From an uncultured Eubacteriales bacterium (GTDB lineage: Bacteria > Bacillota > Clostridia > Monoglobales > Monoglobaceae), in contig URZD01000037.1 in the NCBI GenBank assembly GCA_900552305.1, positions 1-13,694 on the forward strand: a DNA stretch of 13,694 bases. Direction: 5' to 3'. A model generated the notes under the pieces. It was not told where the DNA came from, made no database searches, and saw only the letters and a list, made by a program, of their open reading frames with translations. Position 1 is the first letter of the stretch; each line of letters opens with the position of its first letter. Positions 1 through 6,486 of this stretch are shown in pieces. A program made the position numbers and the translations under genes.

Positions 1-76
1 CTCTTATCATTCCTTGCCATACGGATAAGAGAAACTAAAGTTACTATTTGTGCCGGCGTATGGCGGCGGAATGGAG
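1..76. repeat. 76-bp direct repeat, copy 1
   Basis: This copy matches positions 171-246 at 75 of 76 bases; the only difference is G56 against A226. It opens with an inverted repeat (CTCTTATC at 1-8, GATAAGAG at 24-31) and ends with GGCGGCGGAATGGAG, which contains a ribosome-binding-like GGAG. The window begins exactly at this copy, so the unit may extend leftwards. Read on the minus strand, it encodes a peptide ending NSNFSFSYPYGKE followed by TGA. I recall similar tails on short predicted clostridial proteins, which would fit a dispersed repeat family, but this is unverified memory. Confidence 0.9.
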
Positions 77-170
77 ATTAACGTGAAAGTTCCTTTCACG
101 CTAATCGGATTTAATTGCTCGTGCGAAATTTTCTTCGCATTCGCTCAGAAACGCACATGAGCGTAAAAAT
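77..170. other. Hairpin-rich spacer between the direct repeats
   Basis: This stretch holds three inverted repeats in a row. The first (77-89 with 93-105) pairs 12 of 13 positions around a 3-nt loop. The second is TGCGAA at 122-127 with TTCGCA at 134-139. The third is CGCTCA at 142-147 with TGAGCG at 158-163. None is followed by a clear T-run on the plus strand, so they are not obvious terminators. A 26-codon frame starting with GTG at 82 behind the repeat's GGAG is too short to claim as a gene. Confidence 0.6.
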
Positions 171-246
171 CTCTTATCATTCCTTGCCATACGGATAAGA
201 GAAACTAAAGTTACTATTTGTGCCGACGTATGGCGGCGGAATGGAG
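171..246. repeat. 76-bp direct repeat, copy 2, supplying the nagA ribosome binding site
   Basis: This is the second copy of the repeat at 1-76, offset by 170 bp, with one substitution. Its terminal GGAG (243-246) lies six bases before the nagA ATG at 253, so the repeat boundary coincides with the translation start region. The stem CTCTTATC/GATAAGAG at 171-178 and 194-201 is intact. Confidence 0.9.
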
Positions 247-252
247 TTTTTT

Positions 253-1356
253 ATGATAATCAAAAACGGTTTGGTTTTTACGGATAAATTCAGATTTGAA
301 AAAAAGGATATATACATCGGCGGCGGTTACTTTGTCGGCTCCGAGAAGGAGGCGGACGGCGACGAGGTTGTTGACGCGTCGGGATTCAGGGTTATTCCCG
401 GACTTGTTGACGTGCATACTCACGGCTCATTCGGTCATGATTTTTGCGATGCGGACAGAGATGGACTTGGAATAAGCGCAAAATACCTTTTTGAACACGG
501 TATAACCGCATTTTGCCCGACCTCAATGACGCTTGGTCTTGACAGGTTGAAAGAGATATTTTCAACCGCAAAGGACGGCTTCGGAGCCGATCATGCGGAC
601 GTTATAGGTATAAATATGGAAGGTCCGTTTATCGCGGAGGGCAAGAAGGGCGCGCAGGACGCGGCGTACATAAAGGTTCCGGATTACGGATTTTTCAGCG
701 AACTTAACAAAAGCTGCGGCGGAATTATACGTCTTGTGACCCTTGCGCCGGAAACAGACGGTGCGGTGGAATTTATAAAACGCGCGAAGGATGAGGTAAA
801 CATATCTATCGGACATACGGAGTCGGATTACGATACGGCAAAGGCGGCGCTTGATGCGGGCGCAAACCATGTTACACACCTTTTTAACGCTATGCCGCCG
901 TTGTCACACCGCGCTCCGGGCGTTATAGGTGCGGCGCGGGACGCGGACGGTTGTATGGCGGAGCTGATTTGCGACGGAATACATATCCACCCCTCGGCTA
1001 TTCGCGCAGCATTCGCGATGTTCGGCGGGGAAAGAATTGTCCTTATCAGCGATTCGACAATGGCTACGGGTATGGCAAACGGCGAGTATACTTTGGGCGG
1101 TCAGAAAATATTTGTAAAGGATTGCCGCGCAACGCTTGCCGACGGCACGATTGCGGGGTCGGCAACAAATCTTTTTGACTGTATGAGGAATGCGATAAAG
1201 TTCGGAATTGCGTCGGAAACTGCTGTCCGTGCAGCGAGTGCAAATCCCGCGATGAGCATAGGAAAATACGGCGAGTACGGCTCGATCACGGTCGGCAAAC
1301 GCGCGCACGCGCTGCTCGTGAATGACGGTTTTGAGCTTGTACGCGTGCTTGCATAA
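253..1356 (+). CDS. nagA: N-acetylglucosamine-6-phosphate deacetylase (NagA)
   Basis: NagA hydrolyses N-acetylglucosamine-6-phosphate to glucosamine-6-phosphate and acetate in the cytoplasm, in amino-sugar and cell-wall recycling. The 367-residue product matches the family's usual length of about 380. The amidohydrolase metal and catalytic motifs are all present: VIPGLVDVHTHG (His55, His57), NMEGPF (Glu123), SIGHTES (His188), NHVTHLFNAM (His209) and LISDST (catalytic Asp267). The substrate loop HRAPG and DGIHIHP are also visible. I chose ATG 253 because GGAG (243-246) lies six bases upstream. The in-frame GTG 220 and ATG 241 lie inside the repeat and have no good spacing to a binding site. 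No nagB or sugar transporter gene lies directly beside it; a partner could lie left of the window. The family call is very secure. Confidence 0.96.
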   Translation: MIIKNGLVFTDKFRFEKKDIYIGGGYFVGSEKEADGDEVVDASGFRVIPGLVDVHTHGSFGHDFCDADRDGLGISAKYLFEHGITAFCPTSMTLGLDRLKEIFSTAKDGFGADHADVIGINMEGPFIAEGKKGAQDAAYIKVPDYGFFSELNKSCGGIIRLVTLAPETDGAVEFIKRAKDEVNISIGHTESDYDTAKAALDAGANHVTHLFNAMPPLSHRAPGVIGAARDADGCMAELICDGIHIHPSAIRAAFAMFGGERIVLISDSTMATGMANGEYTLGGQKIFVKDCRATLADGTIAGSATNLFDCMRNAIKFGIASETAVRAASANPAMSIGKYGEYGSITVGKRAHALLVNDGFELVRVLA

Positions 1357-1373
1357 TATTGTAGTATATTTTT

Positions 1374-1409
1374 AAACGGAGAAGGCGGCGTTTGCAGCTT
1401 TTTCCGTTT
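1374..1409. other. Inverted repeat after nagA, weak terminator candidate
   Basis: AAACGGAGAA (1374-1383) pairs with TTTTCCGTTT (1400-1409), ten pairs including one G-U, around a 16-nt loop. There is no T-run directly after it on either strand, so intrinsic termination is doubtful. It sits 17 bases past the nagA stop codon. Confidence 0.4.
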
Positions 1410-1422
1410 GCTGCTCAGGGTA

Positions 1423-1451
1423 TTGATTTTGGTATAAAAATGGTGTAAAAT
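1423..1451 (+). promoter_or_regulatory. Sigma-A-type promoter for the PHP-domain gene
   Basis: TTGATT (1423-1428) and TAAAAT (1446-1451) are separated by 17 bases. The expected start of transcription, near 1458, would leave almost no leader for the ATG at 1463. It gives a normal leader for the GTG at 1493, which is why I prefer that start. Confidence 0.5.
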
Positions 1452-1492
1452 AGCAGGAGAAAATGAATCGTCTGCGAGAGGAGCAAAAAACT

Positions 1493-2230
1493 GTGGAAAA
1501 AGGAACGAAAATCCGAAATGAAATTGATGAATACAAATACAAAACGGAGCTGCACGCCCATTCGAGCGAGGTCAGTTGGTGCGGCAAGGTATGCGCGGCG
1601 GAGCTTGTGCGGCTGTATGCGGCGCGCGGTGCGGACGCGGTTGTTCTGACAAATCACTTCTTTTATGATATGTTTAAGGATGAGGGCAGAGAGGCATTTT
1701 GCGAAAGGTATGCCGCGGAGTATGAAAAGGCGGCGGAGCTTGGCAGAAGCTACGGTATAAATGTGCTGTTTGGCATGGAGATACGTTTTACGGAGAATAT
1801 AAACGATTATCTGATTTACGGTATGGATACCTCGGAGGTAAAGAAGGCGGGCGAGCTTGCAAAAAAGGGCATTGACGTGTTCTACCGCGAGTTTAAAACC
1901 GAGCGCAATGTTATTTTGCAGGCGCATCCGTTCAGGGATAATATGCAGCCGATAAGACCGCAGAGCGTGGACGGAATAGAGGTGTTCAATATGCACCCCG
2001 ACCAAAATTCAAGAGTAGGTCTTGCGGCAAGGTACGCAAGTGAAAACAATATGCTCATAAGCGGAGGTACGGATTTTCATATTGCGGGTCATGAGGGCTG
2101 CTGCATGATAAGGACAAAATTTAAGCCAAAAACCTCATTTGACATTGCTGAGGTATTGAAAAACGGAGATTTTCTGTTTGATATAGGCGGAAATATCGTT
2201 GTACCGTATAACTTTATGGTCGGACGGTAA
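1493..2230 (+). CDS. PHP-domain metal-dependent phosphoesterase
   Basis: This is a cytoplasmic PHP-superfamily protein, the hydrolase fold shared with histidinol phosphatase, the exonuclease/phosphoesterase YciV (TrpH) and polymerase PHP domains. Metal-ligand motifs occur in the expected order: ELHAHS (His21, His23), LTNHFF (His55), GMEIRF (Glu96), QAHPF (His145), FNMHP (His168) and GGTDFHIAGHEG (Asp194, His196). The 245-residue length fits a stand-alone PHP protein. GTG 1493 is preferred because GAGAGGAG lies nine bases upstream and the promoter at 1423-1451 gives it a leader. The alternative ATG 1463 would add ten residues, but its AGGAG is only three bases away. Substrate cannot be inferred; nucleotide, sugar phosphate and histidinol phosphate relatives all exist. 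It is transcribed after nagA but seems to have its own promoter. Confidence 0.85.
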   Translation: MEKGTKIRNEIDEYKYKTELHAHSSEVSWCGKVCAAELVRLYAARGADAVVLTNHFFYDMFKDEGREAFCERYAAEYEKAAELGRSYGINVLFGMEIRFTENINDYLIYGMDTSEVKKAGELAKKGIDVFYREFKTERNVILQAHPFRDNMQPIRPQSVDGIEVFNMHPDQNSRVGLAARYASENNMLISGGTDFHIAGHEGCCMIRTKFKPKTSFDIAEVLKNGDFLFDIGGNIVVPYNFMVGR

Positions 2231-2285
2231 AAATGAGCGGCTTGCCGAAAGTCAAACCCTGACAAAGCGCGGCAGCGCGGGAAAG

Positions 2286-2579
2286 TTAATAAACGTCAAT
2301 TCTAAAATGCCGTTTTGTAAAATACTGTTTTATTATAGTGACATAAAAAATCCCGTAACGTATGAAGCGGAGTTTTTCCGCAATCTCGGGGCGCGAATTG
2401 GGGTTCTTCATTTCAACGCTGCTGCGGTTTGGCGAGTCCTGACGGTTCAGGTCTGCGCCTGTGTACGGGATTTTCGGCTTAATCTCGAATAAATACGTTC
2501 CCGCTGCTTTTGCTATTTTTTCGGCATAGCTCTTTGCAACTCCGATTGCCGAAAAATATGCCGTTAATTTTTTGCTCAT
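2286..2579 (-). pseudogene. Truncated flavodoxin remnant
   Basis: The first 70 residues align by eye to clostridial flavodoxins (flavodoxin_4-like): MSKKLTAYFSAIGVAKSYAE, then FEIKPKIPYT and KNPNSRPEIAEKL. Flavodoxins are FMN electron carriers of roughly 150-180 residues. Here recognisable similarity stops near 2370, and the rest (RFIRYGIFYVT onwards to TAA at 2286) lacks the expected FPIWW-type second FMN loop. I found no continuation in the other two minus-strand frames. The phosphate loop, normally Ser-Gly-x-Thr, reads Ile-Gly-Val-Ala, which should impair FMN binding. A ribosome binding site (AAAGGA, seven bases before the ATG) remains. Both the lost C-terminus and the altered loop point to a decaying gene. 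It lies 48 bp downstream of the small membrane-protein gene on the same strand and converges on the PHP gene. Confidence 0.75.
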
Positions 2580-2627
2580 TTTGTTTTCCTTTAATATTTA
2601 ATACAGTTTTTTATAAAAATCAAATGC

Positions 2628-2795
2628 CTAATTGTCGCGGTTATCAATCGTATAGATTATGCAGGCGATTCCCGAAATGAGCGCAAACAGAATTGAGCAG
2701 TTCAGCCACCCGTCCAGCGCCATACCGACAAATAAACCGACAAACGCGGCAAGCAGCATAATAATTACCGAGCATACAGTTCTAAATTCTTTCAT
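2628..2795 (-). CDS. Small two-helix membrane protein, 55 residues
   Basis: The frame runs from ATG 2795 to TAG 2628 and encodes 55 residues. It begins MKEFRTVCSVIIMLLAAFVG and ends IIYTIDNRDN. Two hydrophobic segments (about residues 8-24 and 33-49) flank a short MALDGWLNC turn, so a helical hairpin in the cytoplasmic membrane is likely. AGGAGG lies about 11 bases upstream of the ATG, a long but usable spacing, and a strong promoter lies at 2920-2949. I do not recognise a functional family. Similar tiny proteins with an acidic tail occur as hypothetical proteins in Clostridia, from memory only. It heads the transcript that continues into the flavodoxin remnant. Confidence 0.7.
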   Translation of the reverse strand: MKEFRTVCSVIIMLLAAFVGLFVGMALDGWLNCSILFALISGIACIIYTIDNRDN

Positions 2796-2838
2796 AACAG
2801 AAGATACCTCCTAAAAATTGCAGCAGCTTTTTACAAGT

Positions 2839-2895
2839 ACAAACGCATCTGCGTTTGTGAGATTGTTGCCGTATTATGTGAGCAGAACGGCAAAC
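2839..2895 (-). promoter_or_regulatory. Structured leader of the small membrane-protein transcript
   Basis: The leader, from about 2913 to 2796, contains two inverted repeats. One is TTGCCGT/ACGGCAA (7 bp, 14-nt loop, about 2865-2893). The other is a perfect 9-bp stem, ACAAACGCA (2839-2847) with TGCGTTTGT (2850-2858), which closes as 8 bp around a 4-nt loop. Neither is followed by an immediate U-run. The region could be a regulatory leader; I match it to no known riboswitch. Confidence 0.4.
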
Positions 2896-2919
2896 GGTCT
2901 GCCCCGAATTTATGTATGT

Positions 2920-2949
2920 ATTATAGCATAGAGTAGCGGAAAAAGCAAG
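2920..2949 (-). promoter_or_regulatory. Minus-strand promoter with extended -10
   Basis: On the minus strand TTGCTT (2949-2944) and a perfect TATAAT (2925-2920) are separated by 18 bases. The -10 is preceded by TGC, making it an extended -10. Transcription would start near 2913 and read the small membrane-protein gene. Confidence 0.65.
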
Positions 2950-3121
2950 CGGTTTATCGCAATGCACCCGCGGTCGGCGGACTTAGTGCGCTGCGGCTTT
3001 GGCGTGACGAGGCTTAAACTAAACGCCGCAAAATATCGGTTGCGGAGGCTTAAAAATACGTATTTCGGGCGCTGCGGCACGGTTTTTGAGTGAAGATTCG
3101 TCTGCCGTCAGCTTTTGTCAC
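2950..3121. other. Unassigned intergenic region
   Basis: No convincing gene lies in this GC-richer stretch. It contains the 10-mer GAGGCTTAAA twice (3009-3018 and 3045-3054) and the palindrome AAATACGTATTT just after the second copy. I see no RNA family. Confidence 0.4.
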
Positions 3122-3150
3122 GAAAATGCCGCAGCTAAAATCAGCTGCGG
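3122..3150 (-). terminator. Intrinsic terminator overlapping the response-regulator stop codon
   Basis: CCGCAGCT and AGCTGCGG (3129-3136 and 3143-3150) form a perfect 8-bp stem with a 6-nt loop, followed on the minus strand by CATTTTCG. The stem begins within the last sense codons (Tyr-Arg-Ser), and the stop codon TGA is part of the hairpin. It would end the sensor/kinase/regulator operon. Confidence 0.7.
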
Positions 3151-3668
3151 TATTCGGACGGCGTTTTGCCTGTGTATTTTTTGAACAGCTTTGAAAAATA
3201 GTGGTTGTCGGGAACACCGACCATACTTGCTATGTCGCATATTTTGTATTCCTGCGTATCAATGAGCTTTTTTGCGGCGTCTATTCGCAGCTCGTTGATA
3301 TAATCCGTAATCTTTTTGCCTGTCTTTGCCTTAAAAAGACGGCTGGTATGGATTGTACTGAGGTGAATATGCTCCGCAACATCGGTCAGGGAAATATTAT
3401 TGCGAAAATTCTGTTCTATGTACTCAATCGCAAGGTTTATGTGCGACGATAGGTTTTTGCTGCTTAACGAGTTCATATTGACGAGAATATTTGAGAGCGA
3501 AATCTGCAAAAGCTCGTCAAGGTCGCGGATATTATCGCAGTCATCAACAAGTCGTTCTATGTTGGAAATGCTGTTCGGCAAATCCGAATCGGAGTCGTGG
3601 ATAAGCTCCTGTCTTAAATCGTTTATATGAAACAGAATTTGAGTATAAAATCTGTGCAGCAGCTTTAA
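3141..3668 (-). pseudogene. C-terminal AraC-type DNA-binding part of a frameshifted YesN-type response regulator
   Basis: This 175-codon frame continues the protein encoded at 3665-4738 after a -1 shift at the GGCGATTAAAG junction. It starts LKLLHRFYTQILFHINDLRQ and passes through a helical linker. It ends in a complete AraC/XylS double helix-turn-helix: INLAIEYIEQNF, ISLTDVAEHIHLSTIHTSRLFKAKTGK, LRIDAAKKLI, then ICDIASMVGVPDNHYFSKLFKKYTGKTPSEYRS. Joined to the upstream part it gives about 532 residues, the usual YesN length. On its own the first possible start is TTG 3581, with no ribosome binding site at a suitable distance, so independent translation is unlikely. The domain sequence itself is well preserved. 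That suggests a recent single-base loss, a sequencing error, or a recoding event rather than an old pseudogene. Confidence 0.85.
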
Positions 3669-4738
3669 TCGCCGCTGTCAAATTTGAGGACAAGCTCGGA
3701 TATTTTACCGCTGTATTTCTTGACGAGCATCGAGTCCTCTGAATCAAGAGCGTCAATAAGCAAATTTTTGTATCGGAGCAGCTCACGATGGTTTTTTTGT
3801 TCGGTTTCGTTTTTTGCACCGAGCGACTCAAATGAAATGACCGAATTATATCCTAAATTTCTGATAAACGAAACGGCACGCTTACATTCGCGGTATTTGA
3901 CGTTGAGGTCGTGCGTGTCGCTGCCCTGTGTGCTGATTCCTATGGCTATGTTTATGTCCGGGTGTTTAAGTCTGAATGCGGATATAAGCTTTGCGCATAT
4001 ACTGAGAAGGTTGTCGGTTGTATAGACGGACAGGTCGTTTTTCATAATAACGGCGAGCTTTTCGCAGTCAAGAAAAAGGTGGTACAGCTCATTGGTCTGT
4101 CGCAGAAGCTCCTGAAACTGTGAAATTATGTCACACTGTATAAGGTGCATATCGATTCCGTTCAGCGCGCCGGAGGCATCGCTGATTTCAAACAGCAGCA
4201 TATAAAATGAGCGTATCGTTATACCGTACATATCAAGTGAGTTTTTTACGTCCTCCGCATAGGAGCTTGAAAGTCCGTAAATCAAATCGGACAGGAGCTT
4301 TTGACGAATATACGGAAGATTATTTACCAATATCTGATTGAGGTTTTCCGCTTTAAGAGCGTTCTGACGCTCGCTGTTTATCGATTCTATGGCGGATTTC
4401 AGTATGCGGATAAGCTCCTGCTGCTTGATAGGCTTTAAAAGAAGTGAAAAAACATTCAAATCGATTGCGCTCTGTGCATATTCAAAGCTGCGGTAGCCGG
4501 TAATCACAATAACCTTTGCGCAGGTGTTCAGCTTTTTCAGCATATCAAGACCCGTCATATCGTTCATACATATGTCGGTGATGATTATATCGGGAGTGAG
4601 AAGATTTACCTTTTCTATTCCCTCTGCGGCGGAACGCGCCTCCTCGGGCGGCTCACATTCGGGCAGGTTTGTTTCAATCAGCTTTGAAATTGATTTCCTT
4701 ATAAGAGTTTCATCATCAATAATTAAAATTTTATACAT
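3665..4738 (-). CDS. YesN-type response regulator, receiver and linker part (frame ends early)
   Basis: This is the cytoplasmic output partner of the YesM-type kinase encoded just upstream. The receiver domain is complete: IIDDE (Asp8, Asp9), phosphoacceptor Asp55 in IITDICM, Thr80 in VITGY and Lys102 in LLLKP. It is followed by the long helical linker typical of YesN proteins. The frame ends at TAA 3665, giving 357 residues with no DNA-binding domain; that domain follows in the -1 frame at 3141-3668. As read, the product could be phosphorylated but could not bind DNA. The start is ATG 4738, five bases after the kinase stop codon, with GGAG inside the kinase's last codons, so translation is probably coupled. 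By family precedent it would activate genes for carbohydrate uptake; the divergent operon at 8114 is the obvious target. Confidence 0.9.
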   Translation of the reverse strand: MYKILIIDDETLIRKSISKLIETNLPECEPPEEARSAAEGIEKVNLLTPDIIITDICMNDMTGLDMLKKLNTCAKVIVITGYRSFEYAQSAIDLNVFSLLLKPIKQQELIRILKSAIESINSERQNALKAENLNQILVNNLPYIRQKLLSDLIYGLSSSYAEDVKNSLDMYGITIRSFYMLLFEISDASGALNGIDMHLIQCDIISQFQELLRQTNELYHLFLDCEKLAVIMKNDLSVYTTDNLLSICAKLISAFRLKHPDINIAIGISTQGSDTHDLNVKYRECKRAVSFIRNLGYNSVISFESLGAKNETEQKNHRELLRYKNLLIDALDSEDSMLVKKYSGKISELVLKFDSGD

Positions 4739-4743
4739 AACGG

Positions 4744-6480
4744 TTATTCTCCTATTCCGCGAAGATCGTTTTTGAATTTTATGCTGACGCGGGTGAAAAC
4801 ATTTTCACGGCTGTCAACGGTAATACCATAATCGGAACCGTAAAGAAGTTTCAGACGCTTGTTTACGTTTAAAAGACCGATGCTCCGGGTCTGCTTGCCG
4901 CCGCCGTCGGACAGACTTTTATTCAGTTCGCCGAGCTTTTGGGCGCCGATTCCCGCGCCGTCGTCCGAAACCTCCACAATCAGGTCGCCCCCGCTCAGAA
5001 AGGTCTTTATATTAAGATGACATTTCCGACCCGCGGGAATGATACCGTGCTTGACGGCGTTTTCCACAACAGGCTGTACGGTCAGGTTCGGAATCAGAAT
5101 ATTCTCGGTTTTAGGGTCTATTTCACAGCTCACATCGTACGCGTCCTCAAACCTTACCGAAAATATATACAAATAGCTGTCAACAAGCGAAAGTTCCTCG
5201 CGCAGCGGTATGTTTCGGTCGTCGCGCATAATACTGTGGTTAAGAATATCGGAAAGCGAGGAAACCACATCGTTTATCTGCGGCACATTGTTAAGCAGTG
5301 CAAGACTGTTTATCACCTCAAGCGTATTGAAGAGAAAGTGCGGATTTATTTGCGACTGGAGCATTTTCAGCTCGGAGTCGCGGCGCAGTATTTCATTTTT
5401 GTAGTTTATGTCAATCAGTTCGGTAATCGCTTTGTTCATGCTGTCAAAGCTGCGGTAGAGTATGCCTATCTCATCGGGACGCTTTGAATAGCTGTTTTCA
5501 ACGTGCAAATGTTCCTTCCATGTATTCATACTGTGCGAGAGCCTTGAAAGCGGCGTACATATATTTGAGTTTATATAGTCCGTGAACAGGAAAAGCAGCG
5601 TTGCGGAAAGCATGGAAAGCAGGATTACACAGGCGGCAAGACCGTAAATGCTTCGGAAAAGCGATGCTTTTTCGATATAGTACAGTATGCTCCAGTCAAA
5701 GTACGGAATCTGCTTGTACATTGCGTATGCGCTGCCGACCGAAACAAAGCTGTTGCTGTTTTTTGAGGTTGCCGCGGTGCGAAGGCACTCGGACGGTATT
5801 TCAAATTCCTTTTCCCGAAACGCAAAATCGCCGTTGTCGGAGATAATGGCAATATGCCTGCCGGTTTGAGTGTTATATCGGTGAAGAAAGTCCGTAAAGG
5901 TCGATGCGGAAAGCTGATAGACAAGAAGTCCGGCAGTTTCAGACGTATACGGATTGTATATTGCGCGTGCAAACATTATTCCCGTGGTTTCCGAATTTGC
6001 GGATATGGCGCGCCAGTAGGGCATACCGCGGCGTTTTTCCGCCTCCTGCTTTATTTTGTTGTAGCCCACTGTTCCCACAGCGTGAATACGGCTGTTTTCG
6101 GCGGAAACGGTGAACGGCTCGCTGCCGATTACAAGCATGGCAGCGTCTATACCCTTCGCGGAGGATACGGTTTTTTGGAAAAGAATCTGTATATCGTTTT
6201 TTGCCGAGCCGTCAAGTTCGTCCGAAAAGGCGACGGCGTCGTAAATTTTTTTGTTGCACAAAAGGTTTTGCGTTGATTGGTATATGTCACGTGTGTAGTT
6301 GGAAATCTCTGTCGAGATAAAATCAAATCTGCTCCGCGCGAGCGAAAACTCCAGCGATTTTATTATTTTTACGGACAGCACAAGAGATACCACCCCGATA
6401 ATGATAATCGGGAGCAGTATTTGCAGCATCGATAAAATAGAGAGCTTGGTTTTTATGTTGTATTTTTCAAGCAGTTTCAC
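4744..6480 (-). CDS. YesM-type sensor histidine kinase
   Basis: This is a 578-residue membrane kinase that should phosphorylate the downstream YesN-type regulator. TM1 is at about residues 17-38, an extracellular sensor region of about 235 residues follows, and TM2 is at about 278-300. A HAMP-like segment ending in DEIGILYRSFDSMN comes next. The His_kinase (HisKA_YesM) motif QINPHFLFNTLE carries phospho-accepting His381. The HATPase core follows, with the N box VVENAVKHGI (Asn474), DDGAGIG (506-512) and SIGLLNVNKRL. The length is normal for the family. The start is GTG 6480, with AAGGAG nine bases upstream inside the last codons of the preceding gene. It sits between the binding-protein-like gene (6 bp gap) and the regulator gene (5 bp gap). 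The small gaps indicate one transcript and translational coupling. Confidence 0.95.
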   Translation of the reverse strand: MKLLEKYNIKTKLSILSMLQILLPIIIIGVVSLVLSVKIIKSLEFSLARSRFDFISTEISNYTRDIYQSTQNLLCNKKIYDAVAFSDELDGSAKNDIQILFQKTVSSAKGIDAAMLVIGSEPFTVSAENSRIHAVGTVGYNKIKQEAEKRRGMPYWRAISANSETTGIMFARAIYNPYTSETAGLLVYQLSASTFTDFLHRYNTQTGRHIAIISDNGDFAFREKEFEIPSECLRTAATSKNSNSFVSVGSAYAMYKQIPYFDWSILYYIEKASLFRSIYGLAACVILLSMLSATLLFLFTDYINSNICTPLSRLSHSMNTWKEHLHVENSYSKRPDEIGILYRSFDSMNKAITELIDINYKNEILRRDSELKMLQSQINPHFLFNTLEVINSLALLNNVPQINDVVSSLSDILNHSIMRDDRNIPLREELSLVDSYLYIFSVRFEDAYDVSCEIDPKTENILIPNLTVQPVVENAVKHGIIPAGRKCHLNIKTFLSGGDLIVEVSDDGAGIGAQKLGELNKSLSDGGGKQTRSIGLLNVNKRLKLLYGSDYGITVDSRENVFTRVSIKFKNDLRGIGE

Positions 6481-6486
6481 AAATGA

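Noticed and set aside
1463..1492. Upstream ATG start of the PHP gene at 1463
   Set aside because: Its AGGAG is only three bases away and would overlap the predicted transcription start; GTG 1493 has GAGAGGAG at nine bases. The ATG cannot be fully excluded.
1415..2005. 196-codon minus-strand frame opposite the PHP gene
   Set aside because: It is a shadow of a gene with clear metal-binding motifs, and its translation is basic, low in motif content and unlike any family.
2231..2285. Terminator after the PHP gene
   Set aside because: Only short GC-rich pairings are visible and there is no T-run, so termination here cannot be supported.
3655..3680. Programmed -1 ribosomal frameshift in the response regulator
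   Set aside because: There is no X XXY YYZ slippery heptamer at the junction and no obvious strong downstream stem, so a base loss or sequencing error is preferred.
4939..5487. 182-codon plus-strand frame opposite the histidine kinase
   Set aside because: It is antisense to the kinase ATPase and His box regions, which are strongly conserved; there is no ribosome binding site or recognisable domain.
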